NCBI GenBank assembly: GCA_035529935.1
Contig: DATKVT010000155.1
Span: 1 to 34,148 of the forward strand
Reading direction: 5' to 3'
Source of the DNA: Williamwhitmania sp.
GTDB lineage: Bacteria > Bacteroidota > Bacteroidia > Bacteroidales > Williamwhitmaniaceae
Length of the DNA stretch: 34,148 nucleotides
This document shows positions 16,217 through 25,088 of this stretch, one piece after another. Numbering within the stretch: the stretch's first letter is position 1; every line of letters starts with the position of its first letter. The notes below the pieces were generated by a model, which saw nothing but the letters and a program-made list of their open reading frames with translations, was not told the origin of the DNA and searched no databases. The position numbers were made by a program, and so were the translations under genes.

Positions 16217-18847
16217 CTATGAACTAAATCGATAGGACAGTTTGATCAGAAAGATGTTGCGAGGATGGTCGTTAATCAAGTCCTGCATGTTCGGACGGAA
16301 GTTGAAGTTACCCGTTTCTGCATAGCTGTCCCGCGATTGTGACCAAACCAAATAGAGCGTCGACCCCGGGATATACTCCCAACGAATCACCAGATTGGAA
16401 AGAAACTCCTTGGTATTGAAATCTGGATTGTCCATGGAATAGTCAACATTCCCATCTCCATTTTCATCGATTGAGTAGACGTTATTCCCCGAGTCAAAGG
16501 TTATCTGTTGCGGGGTAAGAATATGAAACCGTTCATTATAATTTTTTGACTTGGTGTTGGTGGCAACCTTAAACTGGCTATACTTCACCGCTGCCACAAA
16601 TGGCTGTCCCCAATACTGTATGGAGAGATCGGGAGTAATGGATACATTCAATCGAAACGAAAGATTGAACTGTTTTTGGTGTATACTAGCAAGCAGGTAA
16701 CGCGACTCTGTTCCCAAAGTGTAGGAATCATAATACTGTAGTTGATTGCTACTCTCGCCATATCCCGGATCGATACTTAATGATACTTGACTTAATGGCT
16801 TGTAGGAAATAGAGGTATAAAGCCCCCACTCCGACATAAAGTTGCTGCTAATACCCCATTGGCGGTAGTAGTTGGCGGAAAGCACCATTTTCTTTTGCTG
16901 ATTCGATTCACCAAATAACCAGTAGTTTAGGTTTGCCGGTGTAATAAAACTTGGCCCACCTCGGAGTAGCGACTGCGAAAGTTCATCGGCATTATAGTTG
17001 GAGCCGAATCCGGCACTCCAGAGATTTTTGAATGTTGCATTCACGTTTATGTTACCACCATAGCTCAGAAATGTTCCACCGTAATCCCACGAGTTCCACT
17101 GGTTAAAATTGAGTCCAGCACTTCGGAAGATGGAAAACGGCTCATTGATTCGATAACCCATCCAGAACACCTCCAGAATATTGTTTGCTTGGTGCATGAA
17201 ACCAAGATCGTTCACCTCCAACTCTGGCGATTTCCAAGCCGAAGCCAGCATAAACAAAAGTTTTCCCGATGATTTCCCAAACTCCAACTTGCCTCCACTA
17301 CCCGTTAACTGGCGTCGCGAAGAGTCGAGTCGAACATTGCTTGCATCCGGTCGCTGAAAATAGTGAGCTGATGATTCCTGTGTAGTAACAATGGCCGTTG
17401 AATCCCCTTCGACATGGCTCATGTAACTATTAAAGCTTATATACCACTTTTTATCCTTCCAGGAGTGGTGAAAGTTGATACCGGCCGTATGCGCAGAGCG
17501 ATGCAAAAAGTTAATGTCCGGGCTATCAATATTCCTTATTGTGGAGGTAATCATTCCTCCCACCTGAGTATTTCCTCCGTCTAAATCCTTTTCTACCCTA
17601 CCTACTGCGTAGTTGGTAAACGGCTCAACTTCAACCTGCCGTCGAACTCCATTCAAATCGATGGTAGCATTAGCTCTATCGGTAACGCTTTCCAAGACTC
17701 CAATGGACAAGCCATTGCTGCTTTTGCCCGTAATCTTGGCAGCCCCTATAATATTGGTAAAGCTGGGCATATCGATATACTCTCCATCTGCTAGATCTGG
17801 ATAGTAATGCGGGCTCCTACCAATACGCCGAGGATAAAACAACGATTCATTTCCCAAGTCGCCATCACCAAACATCAGTGGAAAACTGAAGATATTTTTC
17901 CCCTCAATAAAGAATGGTCTTTTCTCCTGGCGGAAGGTCTCAAAAGCAGAAAGATTCAGCTGTGATGGATCGGCCTCCACTTGCCCAAAATCGGGATTAA
18001 CCGTAAGGTCAAGGGTGGTGTTGTTGCTCAAACCTAAACGGGCATCGAATCCAGCCTTTACCGTCTCCTTGTGCCCCGATTTTAGAAATGGATCTTCACC
18101 ATCCTTGGCATACTGGTCGGTTTTGGCTACAGCATAAGGTGTTATGCTTGCTGTTCGGCGTGGACTAACCTTGCCATCCCAGTTCAATATACCATACTGC
18201 GAAACCCAACCCGATTGTTCCCTACTCGCAGGCTGCCATACGCTAGACTCCTGATTTCGGTATACAATACGACAAACCTGCAGCCCCCAAACCTGCCCAT
18301 CATCGGCCTTAAACCGCAATTCGGTAAGAGGAATCTTTGCCTCGGCGTACCACCCAGTACTGTCGTGCGATGTTTTCACCCACCATATTGGATCCCACGT
18401 TGGATCTTCATTTCCATCGTTGGAGATGGCATTATCAATTTTAGTTCCTGCCGCATTAACCCAAAAAGAGAAGGCTGTGCGATGGTCATTATAGCTGTCA
18501 AACTCAATGCCAGCAAGATCACCATCGCCAGCATCACGCCGACTAAGCCTCATTGAAATGCTATCGGGGCTGGTGTCTTTAGCCCATATTGCCACGTAAA
18601 TAAATTCGTTATCGTAGAGCAGCTTAAAGGCAGTTTGTTGTTGTGGCCTCTTTCCCTCTGAGGGACGAAACTGCGTAAAATTGGAAACCCACTCTACCTT
18701 TGACCATGCAAAATCAGAAATTCGACCATCCACCAGTGGCGGTGCACCAATTACTCTGGTAATAACAGTACTCTTCTTTTCAAGAGGCTTGGCTGTAGCT
18801 CCAAATGTAATCAAGAGCAACAGGAAGAAAATGGATGGAATTCTCAT
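16217..18847 (-). CDS. DUF5916 / CBM9-like outer-membrane protein
   Basis: An 876-residue protein with a signal peptide (MRIPSIFFLLLLITFGATA). Residues about 30-220 form a CBM9-like domain (PLVDGRISDFAWSK, FKLLYDNEFIYVAIWAKD, GWYAEAKIPLTELRF). The DUF5916 part follows, with its typical QVEADPSQLNLSAFE and RPFFIEGKNIFSF, LFYPRRIG stretches and then many amphipathic strands ending in a C-terminal aromatic strand (LIKLSYRFSS), which fits an outer-membrane beta-barrel. The function of this Bacteroidota-rich family is not established; a carbohydrate- or polymer-related surface role is only suggested by the CBM9-like domain. It is monocistronic. Confidence 0.85.
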   Translation of the reverse strand: MRIPSIFFLLLLITFGATAKPLEKKSTVITRVIGAPPLVDGRISDFAWSKVEWVSNFTQFRPSEGKRPQQQTAFKLLYDNEFIYVAIWAKDTSPDSISMRLSRRDAGDGDLAGIEFDSYNDHRTAFSFWVNAAGTKIDNAISNDGNEDPTWDPIWWVKTSHDSTGWYAEAKIPLTELRFKADDGQVWGLQVCRIVYRNQESSVWQPASREQSGWVSQYGILNWDGKVSPRRTASITPYAVAKTDQYAKDGEDPFLKSGHKETVKAGFDARLGLSNNTTLDLTVNPDFGQVEADPSQLNLSAFETFRQEKRPFFIEGKNIFSFPLMFGDGDLGNESLFYPRRIGRSPHYYPDLADGEYIDMPSFTNIIGAAKITGKSSNGLSIGVLESVTDRANATIDLNGVRRQVEVEPFTNYAVGRVEKDLDGGNTQVGGMITSTIRNIDSPDINFLHRSAHTAGINFHHSWKDKKWYISFNSYMSHVEGDSTAIVTTQESSAHYFQRPDASNVRLDSSRRQLTGSGGKLEFGKSSGKLLFMLASAWKSPELEVNDLGFMHQANNILEVFWMGYRINEPFSIFRSAGLNFNQWNSWDYGGTFLSYGGNINVNATFKNLWSAGFGSNYNADELSQSLLRGGPSFITPANLNYWLFGESNQQKKMVLSANYYRQWGISSNFMSEWGLYTSISYKPLSQVSLSIDPGYGESSNQLQYYDSYTLGTESRYLLASIHQKQFNLSFRLNVSITPDLSIQYWGQPFVAAVKYSQFKVATNTKSKNYNERFHILTPQQITFDSGNNVYSIDENGDGNVDYSMDNPDFNTKEFLSNLVIRWEYIPGSTLYLVWSQSRDSYAETGNFNFRPNMQDLINDHPRNIFLIKLSYRFSS

Positions 18848-19165
18848 AAAGGACTTCTATAATTCTTATCAAAAACGGAACGGCAGTCATTGTGCTGCAT
18901 TGCCAATCGCTGTCCGTTGAATCTTTGATGACAAAAACAAACTTTTAGTTTAATTCCTGCCGATTATAATTTCCTCATTTGACAGAATATTGTAATTCAG
19001 GTATCAGAATACCCATTAATAATTGCTTAAGAGCAAGGCAGTAATAGGAGGCATTCATGCTTTATTGATAACCACAAAAAAATTGCTTCCTGATCAGGAA
19101 GCAATTCAATATGGGCAACGCAGGTTTGTCACCACAAAGTGCAAAATCGCACTTATCGGGCCAAC
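18848..19165. other. Intergenic region between DUF5916 and fabF
   Basis: This 318-bp gap holds the terminator of fabF (19076-19106) and the unassigned promoter region of the DUF5916 gene. No exact TAnnTTTG element was found on the minus strand, and no gene or repeat was recognised. Confidence 0.45.
19076..19106 (-). terminator. Rho-independent terminator of fabF
   Basis: A perfect 26-bp inverted repeat (19081-19106; half AATTGCTTCCTGA) is centred on GATC and, on the minus strand, is followed by a T run (complement of 19076-19082). It lies 59 bp after the fabF stop. Confidence 0.85.
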
Positions 19166-20422
19166 TTACTGTTTGAACTTCTTATATAGAGTTACACCAA
19201 TATGGCCACCAAATCCAAAGGTATTGTTCATGGCCACCTCAACTTGCTTTTTAACCGCCCCACCGGATGCAATAACTATTGCAGGGTCAATCTCTGGGTC
19301 ACGTTCAGTTAGGTTTATTGTGGGAGGAATTACATCGTTTTTAATCGCAAGAATAGCAGCAATTGCCTCAGCGGCACCAGCACCACCCAGCATATGGCCT
19401 GTCATCGATTTAGTTGAACCAACCACCACGGTCGAAAGAGTATCGGCAAATACGCGTGAAATTGCCTTGCACTCGCTAATATCGCCAACGGGTGTTGATG
19501 TTCCATGTGCATTGATGTAGCTAACCTGCGATGGTTTTATCCCTGCCTCATCCAATGCCTCCTGCATCGCTTGAACAGCCCCATCACCATCGGGATGCGA
19601 AGCGGTAATGTGATATGCATCCGAAGCAGAACCATAGCCAACCAACTCGGCATAAATCTTTGCACCGCGAGCCAAAGCATGGTCCAGCTCTTCAAGCATT
19701 AATGCCGCACCACCCTCACCAATTACAAAGCCATCACGTGAAACATCGAATGGTCGTGATGCTGTTTCCGGAGTATCGTTGCGCTCGCTAATCGCTTTCA
19801 TGGAGCTAAAGCCACCCAGCGCTGAACGCGTTACCGACGCTTCAGAACCTCCTGCCAGAATAACGTTTGCCTTACCCAACCTAATGGTATTATATGCCTC
19901 GCCTATGGCATGGTTCGAGGAGGTACATGCCGAAACGGTGGTAAAACTTGTTCCACGCAATCCATAGCGAATGGAAATTGCCCCCGAAGCCATGTTTGCA
20001 ATCATCTTTGTAATAAAGAATGGGCTAAACCTGGGCATTTCAGGATTCTTGGCATAGGAGATAATTTCCTCCTCAAAGGTCTCAATACCACCGATTCCGG
20101 TACCCCAAACTACACCAATCTTACGAGTATCCTCAACAGAGAGGTTGAGTTTGGAGTCGACCATACACTCTTCTGCTACGGCAATGGCATACTGAGTATA
20201 CCGGTCCATTTTGCGAAGTTCCTGCCTTGGAATAAGCAAGGAGGCATCGAACCCCTTAACCTCACACGCAAACCGTGTTTTGTATGGTGAAGCGTCAAAA
20301 TGGGTGATAGGTCCAGCACCGCTCTTCCCAGCAATAAGGCTGTTCCAGTACTCTTCAACGTTATTTCCAATAGGAGTCAAGGCACCCAGCCCAGTTACGA
20401 CCACTCTCTTCAACTTTTCCAT
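19166..20422 (-). CDS. fabF: Beta-ketoacyl-ACP synthase II (FabF)
   Basis: A 418-residue cytoplasmic condensing enzyme that elongates acyl-ACP with malonyl-ACP. The thiolase-fold signatures are complete: nucleophile C166 in VSACTSSNHA, H306 in NAHGTSTPVGD, K338 in GSTKSMTGH and H343 in GHMLGGAGA, with the N-terminal RVVVTGLGALTPIG. Length is as expected. In most genomes fabF follows acpP and other fab genes; here no acpP is nearby, and it stands 86 bp downstream of a TetR regulator gene on the same strand. It may be a second FabF paralogue, perhaps controlled by that regulator, or the main copy displaced. Confidence 0.95.
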   Translation of the reverse strand: MEKLKRVVVTGLGALTPIGNNVEEYWNSLIAGKSGAGPITHFDASPYKTRFACEVKGFDASLLIPRQELRKMDRYTQYAIAVAEECMVDSKLNLSVEDTRKIGVVWGTGIGGIETFEEEIISYAKNPEMPRFSPFFITKMIANMASGAISIRYGLRGTSFTTVSACTSSNHAIGEAYNTIRLGKANVILAGGSEASVTRSALGGFSSMKAISERNDTPETASRPFDVSRDGFVIGEGGAALMLEELDHALARGAKIYAELVGYGSASDAYHITASHPDGDGAVQAMQEALDEAGIKPSQVSYINAHGTSTPVGDISECKAISRVFADTLSTVVVGSTKSMTGHMLGGAGAAEAIAAILAIKNDVIPPTINLTERDPEIDPAIVIASGGAVKKQVEVAMNNTFGFGGHIGVTLYKKFKQ

Positions 20423-20508
20423 AGCTCAGCTATTTAATTCTTCTTTATTATCAATGTTTAGAACTACCACAAATACTTACTGTTATGTAAATCATAAGTC
20501 TGAAATAT

Positions 20509-21069
20509 TTATGCCTTTAAATCGGCCTGAATAAATCGATAGAGCGATTTAAAATCAAAATTATCCACCACTCTGCTTAGCTGCAATCCAGATACGAGAC
20601 TCGAGAAAATGGCCATTGCCTTATCTCGTGCTTCTCCCGAAAATGCAAATATGCCCTTTTGACGACCCTTGTCGAGCAATTCCGTGAGCCACGAAGAGGT
20701 ATACTCAACCAACTTTTTCAGTTCCAATGCGGTAGAGTCGTTGAGTGTATTAATGTCGGGACTCATGGCACCCACAAGACACAACTTTTTTTCGCGATTA
20801 CTCCTGATATAAATCTTTAGAAAAGCATCTAGTTGCCTTAGCTCATCAAACTCACGGCTCTGAATATTTTCCACCATCTCCTCAAACCGTTGCAGGTTTG
20901 TACGAACAATGGCAGTGCCCAAACTCTCCTTTGATGGGAAATAGTAGTGAACAGCAGCATTTTTAATGCCCAACTCAGAAGATATGTCATTATAGCTGAA
21001 GCCATTATATCCGCGCGTGCGGATCAACGTTTCACCCAAATCCATTATTTTTTCCCGAGTAAGTGACAT
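20509..21069 (-). CDS. TetR/AcrR-family transcriptional regulator
   Basis: About 186 residues. The N-terminal helix-turn-helix is clear: IMDLGETLIRTRGYNGFSY, NDISSELGIKNAAVHYYFP (second half is the recognition helix), SKESL. The C-terminal half is an all-helical ligand/dimer domain typical of the family. The start is 21069 rather than 21186, because a promoter element and operator (21095-21117) lie inside the longer frame and the extra 39 residues are not TetR-like. The perfect palindrome in its own promoter suggests autorepression. The downstream neighbour is fabF, a plausible target for a fatty-acid or envelope regulator; the ligand is unknown. Confidence 0.88.
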   Translation of the reverse strand: MSLTREKIMDLGETLIRTRGYNGFSYNDISSELGIKNAAVHYYFPSKESLGTAIVRTNLQRFEEMVENIQSREFDELRQLDAFLKIYIRSNREKKLCLVGAMSPDINTLNDSTALELKKLVEYTSSWLTELLDKGRQKGIFAFSGEARDKAMAIFSSLVSGLQLSRVVDNFDFKSLYRFIQADLKA

Positions 21070-21094
21070 CCTATTTACCCAATTATTGATTATG

Positions 21095-21102
21095 CAAATA
21101 TA
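21095..21102 (-). promoter_or_regulatory. Bacteroidota -7 element of the tetR gene
   Basis: The minus strand reads TATATTTG, an exact TAnnTTTG match 26 bp before the ATG at 21069. The palindromic operator lies 1 bp upstream of it. Confidence 0.55.
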
Positions 21103-21103
21103 C

Positions 21104-21117
21104 TTACTAATTAGTAA
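21104..21117. promoter_or_regulatory. Palindromic operator for the TetR regulator
   Basis: TTACTAATTAGTAA is a perfect 14-bp inverted repeat, a length and composition common for TetR-family operators. It lies in the spacer between the -7 element and the -33 region of the tetR promoter, where bound repressor would exclude RNA polymerase. Confidence 0.6.
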
Positions 21118-21275
21118 ATAGAAAATGTTTTTTGATAAAAATATCAGGTAGTTAGATTGTCTAAACCTCTCAAAATGAAACAGCACCCATAGTTTAACGA
21201 AGTAGCGCTGGTGGAATTGTCTTGAATCTGTAGAATGAATCTTAAAGGAACCCTATTAGTTTAGACCATTTTGGC

Positions 21276-21283
21276 TATTTTTG
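21276..21283 (+). promoter_or_regulatory. Bacteroidota -7 element for mobA and the fusion gene
   Basis: TATTTTTG is an exact TAnnTTTG match 42 bp before the mobA ATG (21326). The expected -33 TTG is not clear. Confidence 0.4.
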
Positions 21284-21325
21284 AATATTTGGTAGCAGAT
21301 CATTTCTGCACTTGAGCAATTTAAT

Positions 21326-21913
21326 ATGAATGTAAAACAGGTTACCGGAATAATACTGGCTGGCGGAAAAAGCAGCCGTTTCGGGGTTGATAAGGGGCTG
21401 TTCCCATATCTTGGTAAACCGATGGTGGAATATGCCATTAATCTTTTACGCCCATTATGTGCCGAGTTGCTTATAATCACCAATAATCCAAAAGATTATA
21501 CTTTCACTGGACTAAAACTTGTTGAGGATTTACATAAAGGTCTTGGTCCATTAGCAGGAATTCATTCTGGCTTACTTGCATCAAGAAATTCATACAATTT
21601 GGTGATTGGATGTGATTTACCAGAACTGCATTCTGACTTATTTCGTGTATTGCTCAATCATAAAGAGGGCCATCAAGTTGTTATGCCAATACACAATGGA
21701 CTTAAAGAGAGCATGGCTAGCTACTTTCATCGCAGCAGTATTCCAATTGTAGAAGAAGCGTTGCACAATAATCGACTAAAAATATTCGATGCCATTGTTC
21801 CACTTAAAACACTTTTTCTCGACGTTGTGGGTATGCCCTTCTACTCAGAAAACCTCTTTACCAATATCAACACCAAAGCGGATATCAACTTTCATAAAAG
21901 AATTGGGGAATGA
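21326..21913 (+). CDS. mobA: Molybdenum cofactor guanylyltransferase MobA
   Basis: A 195-residue cytoplasmic enzyme that joins GMP from GTP to molybdopterin, making the guanine dinucleotide cofactor needed by enzymes such as NarG. Diagnostic segments are LAGGKSSRFGVDKG (11-24, nucleotide and phosphate binding), GLGPLAGIHSGL (72-83), IGCDLPEL (94-101, metal-binding Asp97) and NINTKAD (170-176). Length is normal. Its last 4 bp overlap the start of the membrane/NTPase fusion gene (ATGA), indicating translational coupling. Its presence beside nar genes fits cofactor supply for the nitrate reductase. No MobB gene is seen nearby. Confidence 0.93.
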   Translation: MNVKQVTGIILAGGKSSRFGVDKGLFPYLGKPMVEYAINLLRPLCAELLIITNNPKDYTFTGLKLVEDLHKGLGPLAGIHSGLLASRNSYNLVIGCDLPELHSDLFRVLLNHKEGHQVVMPIHNGLKESMASYFHRSSIPIVEEALHNNRLKIFDAIVPLKTLFLDVVGMPFYSENLFTNINTKADINFHKRIGE

Positions 21914-23637
21914 CCACATTTATACCCTACAAACCACTGTCAGAAAAATGGCTTAAAGCCTCAGTGATTGGTAGCTTATGGGCTGTTGTTGAAATAGTTT
22001 TAGGAAGCCTACTGCACAATTTAAAAATCCCATTTGCTGGAAGCATCTTGTCATTTTTCACAGTTTACCTAATCATTGCCTTCTTTCAGCTCTGGAAACT
22101 TGATGGAGTAATTTGGCGCTCCGGACTCATTTGTGCTCTCATGAAGTCGCTTGCGCCCAGCTCCATAATACTTGGCCCAATGCTCGGCATTTTTTCAGAG
22201 GCGTTAATATTAGAGATTATCATTCGAAGTTTTGGGAAGAATATATTTGCCTATGGCATCGGTGGTGCACTTACCGTATTTAGTGCGCTGATACACAAAA
22301 CAATCTCTCTTCTTGTTCTTTATGGATGGGATTTTGTGACCATCCTAAAAAATATCTATTTATATGCAGCGAATCAGCTGAAGATTACCAACCTAGAACC
22401 AGTAAATATACTAATTATCGTTGCAGCAATTTATCTAACAATTGGTTGCCTTGCAGGTATGTTGGGATACATCACTGGTCAACAATTTCTTAAACAGAAT
22501 CACGCTGGGAAATCACCACTAATCAAGGGTAATGCCAAGAGCGATTTGTTCCCTTACACCTCAAAAAAGAATCACGCTTCACTTCTCCTCCTGTTAATTA
22601 TTACCATGCTCATTGTAGGCATGGTAATCATATCACAAACCCACATTCTCATTTCGGCCACATTTACGCTCCTGTTTTTAGGTTCCATTAGCATGCGATA
22701 TAAACAAAACATGAGATTTTTGAAGAAGAGAGTTATTTGGATACAACTATCACTAATCTTACTGTTTTCTGCCATTTTCTACGATGGATTCTCGTTCAAT
22801 GGCCTATTACAACCAGAAGGTTGGATTGTTGGATGGAAGATGGTTTTTAGAGCAATGATTTTATTGGCAGCCTTTTCGGCAATTAGTAGGGAACTTCAAA
22901 GTCCGGTTGTTAAAAACATCCTCTGCAGGCGAGGCTTAAAGAACCTATACCAATCGCTGGAGTTGAGCTTTACAGCTCTACCGGAATTGGTGGAGGCATT
23001 TGCAAATGATACCTCAAGGTTGTTTGGATTTAAAAAGTTAACCTTTACCATGCTAAGTAGCTCCCAATCGTTACTGGAGAATTTCGTAACCATTGAAAGC
23101 AATAAGCCAACTGTTTTTATTCTGAGTGGAATGGTGAATGAAGGCAAAACTACGCTTGCAAAAGAAGTGGTATCAAACCTTCAAAAAAGAGGCATTTCTA
23201 TTCAAGGCTTCTTTTCGGTTGCAACTGATAACGTAGATGGGAAAAGTTATTACGTTGAAGATATCACCACCGGCTCGAAAGAATTACTTTGCTCAGCACA
23301 ACCCATTAGAGGAAACCTTAAATCGGGTCGATTCTACTTTTCCGAAGAGGGGCTAAACCATGGCCTTCACATTCTTGAGAAGGCGCTTCTTCAACCAAAC
23401 CAACTGACTGTTATCGACGAAATTGGCCCCTTGGAGATAAACGACAAGGGATGGGCTCCGGCAATTCCTGCCTTGTTAAACCAACCTAAATCGACCCATC
23501 TTTGGGTTGTAAGGGAAAGACTTGTAAATGTTGTTATTAGAAAATGGAGTGTTGGAAATGTATATGTCTTCAACTTAAAAGAGGACAGCATCGATGAGAT
23601 TGCAGCTTCCATTGCTAAGAACATGTTAATTGAATAG
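21910..23637 (+). CDS. Fusion protein: ECF S-like and T-like membrane domains plus THEP1-type NTPase
   Basis: A 575-residue three-part protein. Residues about 15-190 hold five or six helices with a pattern like ECF-transporter substrate-binding (S) components (AVVEIVLGSLLHNLKIPFAG; LGPMLGIFSEALILEI). Residues about 224-330 hold four further helices, followed by a charged helical stretch with CRRGLKNL (339-346) like the coupling helices of EcfT/CbiQ. Residues about 400-570 form a P-loop NTPase with Walker A GMVNEGKTT (G407-T415) and Walker B TVIDEIGPLE (D503, E504), the signature of THEP1 nucleoside triphosphatases rather than ABC ATPases (no LSGGQ motif). The start overlaps mobA by 4 bp. A role in molybdate or pterin uptake, or as a MobB substitute, is inferred from context only. 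Confidence 0.7.
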   Translation: MTTFIPYKPLSEKWLKASVIGSLWAVVEIVLGSLLHNLKIPFAGSILSFFTVYLIIAFFQLWKLDGVIWRSGLICALMKSLAPSSIILGPMLGIFSEALILEIIIRSFGKNIFAYGIGGALTVFSALIHKTISLLVLYGWDFVTILKNIYLYAANQLKITNLEPVNILIIVAAIYLTIGCLAGMLGYITGQQFLKQNHAGKSPLIKGNAKSDLFPYTSKKNHASLLLLLIITMLIVGMVIISQTHILISATFTLLFLGSISMRYKQNMRFLKKRVIWIQLSLILLFSAIFYDGFSFNGLLQPEGWIVGWKMVFRAMILLAAFSAISRELQSPVVKNILCRRGLKNLYQSLELSFTALPELVEAFANDTSRLFGFKKLTFTMLSSSQSLLENFVTIESNKPTVFILSGMVNEGKTTLAKEVVSNLQKRGISIQGFFSVATDNVDGKSYYVEDITTGSKELLCSAQPIRGNLKSGRFYFSEEGLNHGLHILEKALLQPNQLTVIDEIGPLEINDKGWAPAIPALLNQPKSTHLWVVRERLVNVVIRKWSVGNVYVFNLKEDSIDEIAASIAKNMLIE

Positions 23638-23754
23638 AGATAATGTTCTTTACCACTATTCCAGAAGTGTAGTTCAACTTTTTGTTCTAACCCCAATACC
23701 ACTTACAAAAAAATAGAATTACGACCACATCACCTTCTTAGCGATTCACGAAAT

Positions 23755-24453
23755 TCATTGAACTGGCCTATTAGTAAAACCTCGACGCACCAATTGGTAG
23801 CTTGACCTGAAAAAATAGGCAATTGGAACCACAAACATGTGCATGAGCTTAGTGTAAGGAAATATCATAAAGATTAAAAGGCCAGTAACAATGTGAAGCT
23901 TATAAATAATGCTATGGCCAGCAATTACAGCTCCTGCATCGGGTTGAAAAGTGACTATCTTTTGTGCCCAAATACCCAGTGCTGCATAGTTCTCAACTGA
24001 TGAAGTGGCTGTCGTGAAAATGGAGGACATCCCCAATAACATCTCAAAAAGCAGTAATACAAGCAAAAGAATGTCCTGCGGTTTACCGTTTATTCTGAGC
24101 CGTCCGTCTCTTAGCCTACGTATTAACAGAATGGTGATGCCTACCACGGCCGCTGTACCGAAAATGGAGCCCAAGGTGAGCGCAAGAGCCCGTTTGGTGG
24201 CAGTTGTCATAATTAAGTGATAGAGGCGCTCGGGAGTAAAAAGCCCTACAAAATGGCCCACAAAAACCATTAATATGCCATAATGGAATAGGTTACCGCC
24301 CCAGCGTTGTCCCCTTTTTCGCAGAAATTGGCTCGATTCGGCTTGCAGTGACCTTGATGTTTTTACGATCCTTGTAATTACGCCGAACCAAAAGAGGGTC
24401 ATTGCTATGTGAGGCAAGTAGGTAAACAGCAGATTGTTAATAAATAAATTCAT
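23755..24453 (-). CDS. narI: Respiratory nitrate reductase gamma subunit NarI
   Basis: A 232-residue, five-helix diheme cytochrome b that oxidises quinol and passes electrons to NarH. The four heme-ligating histidines are all present at H57, H67, H187 and H205, almost the positions of E. coli NarI (56, 66, 187, 205). The motif HIVTGLLIFMIFPYTKLMH (187-205) is characteristic. It is the last gene of narKGHJI, starting 4 bp after narJ, and converges on the mobA-fusion unit with a 117-bp gap in which no clear hairpin was seen. Confidence 0.96.
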   Translation of the reverse strand: MNLFINNLLFTYLPHIAMTLFWFGVITRIVKTSRSLQAESSQFLRKRGQRWGGNLFHYGILMVFVGHFVGLFTPERLYHLIMTTATKRALALTLGSIFGTAAVVGITILLIRRLRDGRLRINGKPQDILLLVLLLFEMLLGMSSIFTTATSSVENYAALGIWAQKIVTFQPDAGAVIAGHSIIYKLHIVTGLLIFMIFPYTKLMHMFVVPIAYFFRSSYQLVRRGFTNRPVQ

Positions 24454-24457
24454 GGCT

Positions 24458-25087
24458 CTACGATTTACAGTTTACACAAGGGTTTTCATTGCCAAAAGTC
24501 ACAGGTTTTTCCTGATATGCTTCATCTAAATTAGTCTCAGGCATGTTCAACTCCATCTTTTTAATACGATCAAGAATAGGCTTACGGTCCGAAAGTTGAA
24601 TGAGCGCATTTAGAAGGTGTTTATATGGATTGTCTTTCTCATCCAACTTTTTATGAATAAACCCAACTATGTCGATTACATCAGCTAGATATTCACTGGC
24701 TTTTGATTTGGGTTGCAATGCCAAAAATTCGAGAAATACGGGTAAATAATCTGGCAATTCTGATCGAGTAAGAGCAAGGCCCATCTCGGAGTATGAATCA
24801 ATCAGATCTACCATTGCCTGTCCCCTATCTTTGGAGTCTCCGTGCACATGTTCGAATAGATAAAGCGAAACAGAGCGCGAATAATCGAAGAGCTGAACAT
24901 AAAACTCTTGCCATTGGCTTAACGGCTTCGCACTAAAAACCGCTATAAAAGAGTCAATCCCTTGAATTTCTTCAGAATTGAGCAGCTGTTCCTCCTCTAG
25001 GGCAAAATTAACCTCCGGTAGAAAGTCATAAATATCCTGATTAGGATAGGAAAGCAGCAGAGAGATTATTTTGTAGGTCTTTAACAT
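24458..25087 (-). CDS. narJ: Nitrate reductase assembly chaperone NarJ
   Basis: About 209 residues. A cytoplasmic, non-enzymatic chaperone that binds NarG and controls insertion of the molybdenum cofactor. Family segments are YVQLFDYSRSVSLYLFEHVHGDSKDRG (split by the reading here), RGQAM and ELPDYLPVFLEFLA. The C-terminus carries a CVNC pair (NPCVNCKS) that the E. coli protein lacks. The start at 25087 is chosen over 25102: a GGAGG lies at proper distance before it, and it leaves 1 bp after the narH stop instead of a 14-bp overlap. Confidence 0.93.
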   Translation of the reverse strand: MLKTYKIISLLLSYPNQDIYDFLPEVNFALEEEQLLNSEEIQGIDSFIAVFSAKPLSQWQEFYVQLFDYSRSVSLYLFEHVHGDSKDRGQAMVDLIDSYSEMGLALTRSELPDYLPVFLEFLALQPKSKASEYLADVIDIVGFIHKKLDEKDNPYKHLLNALIQLSDRKPILDRIKKMELNMPETNLDEAYQEKPVTFGNENPCVNCKS

Positions 25088-25088
25088 C

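Noticed and set aside
21070..21186. 39-residue extension of the TetR regulator
   Set aside because: It contains the promoter -7 element and the palindromic operator and is unlike TetR N-termini.
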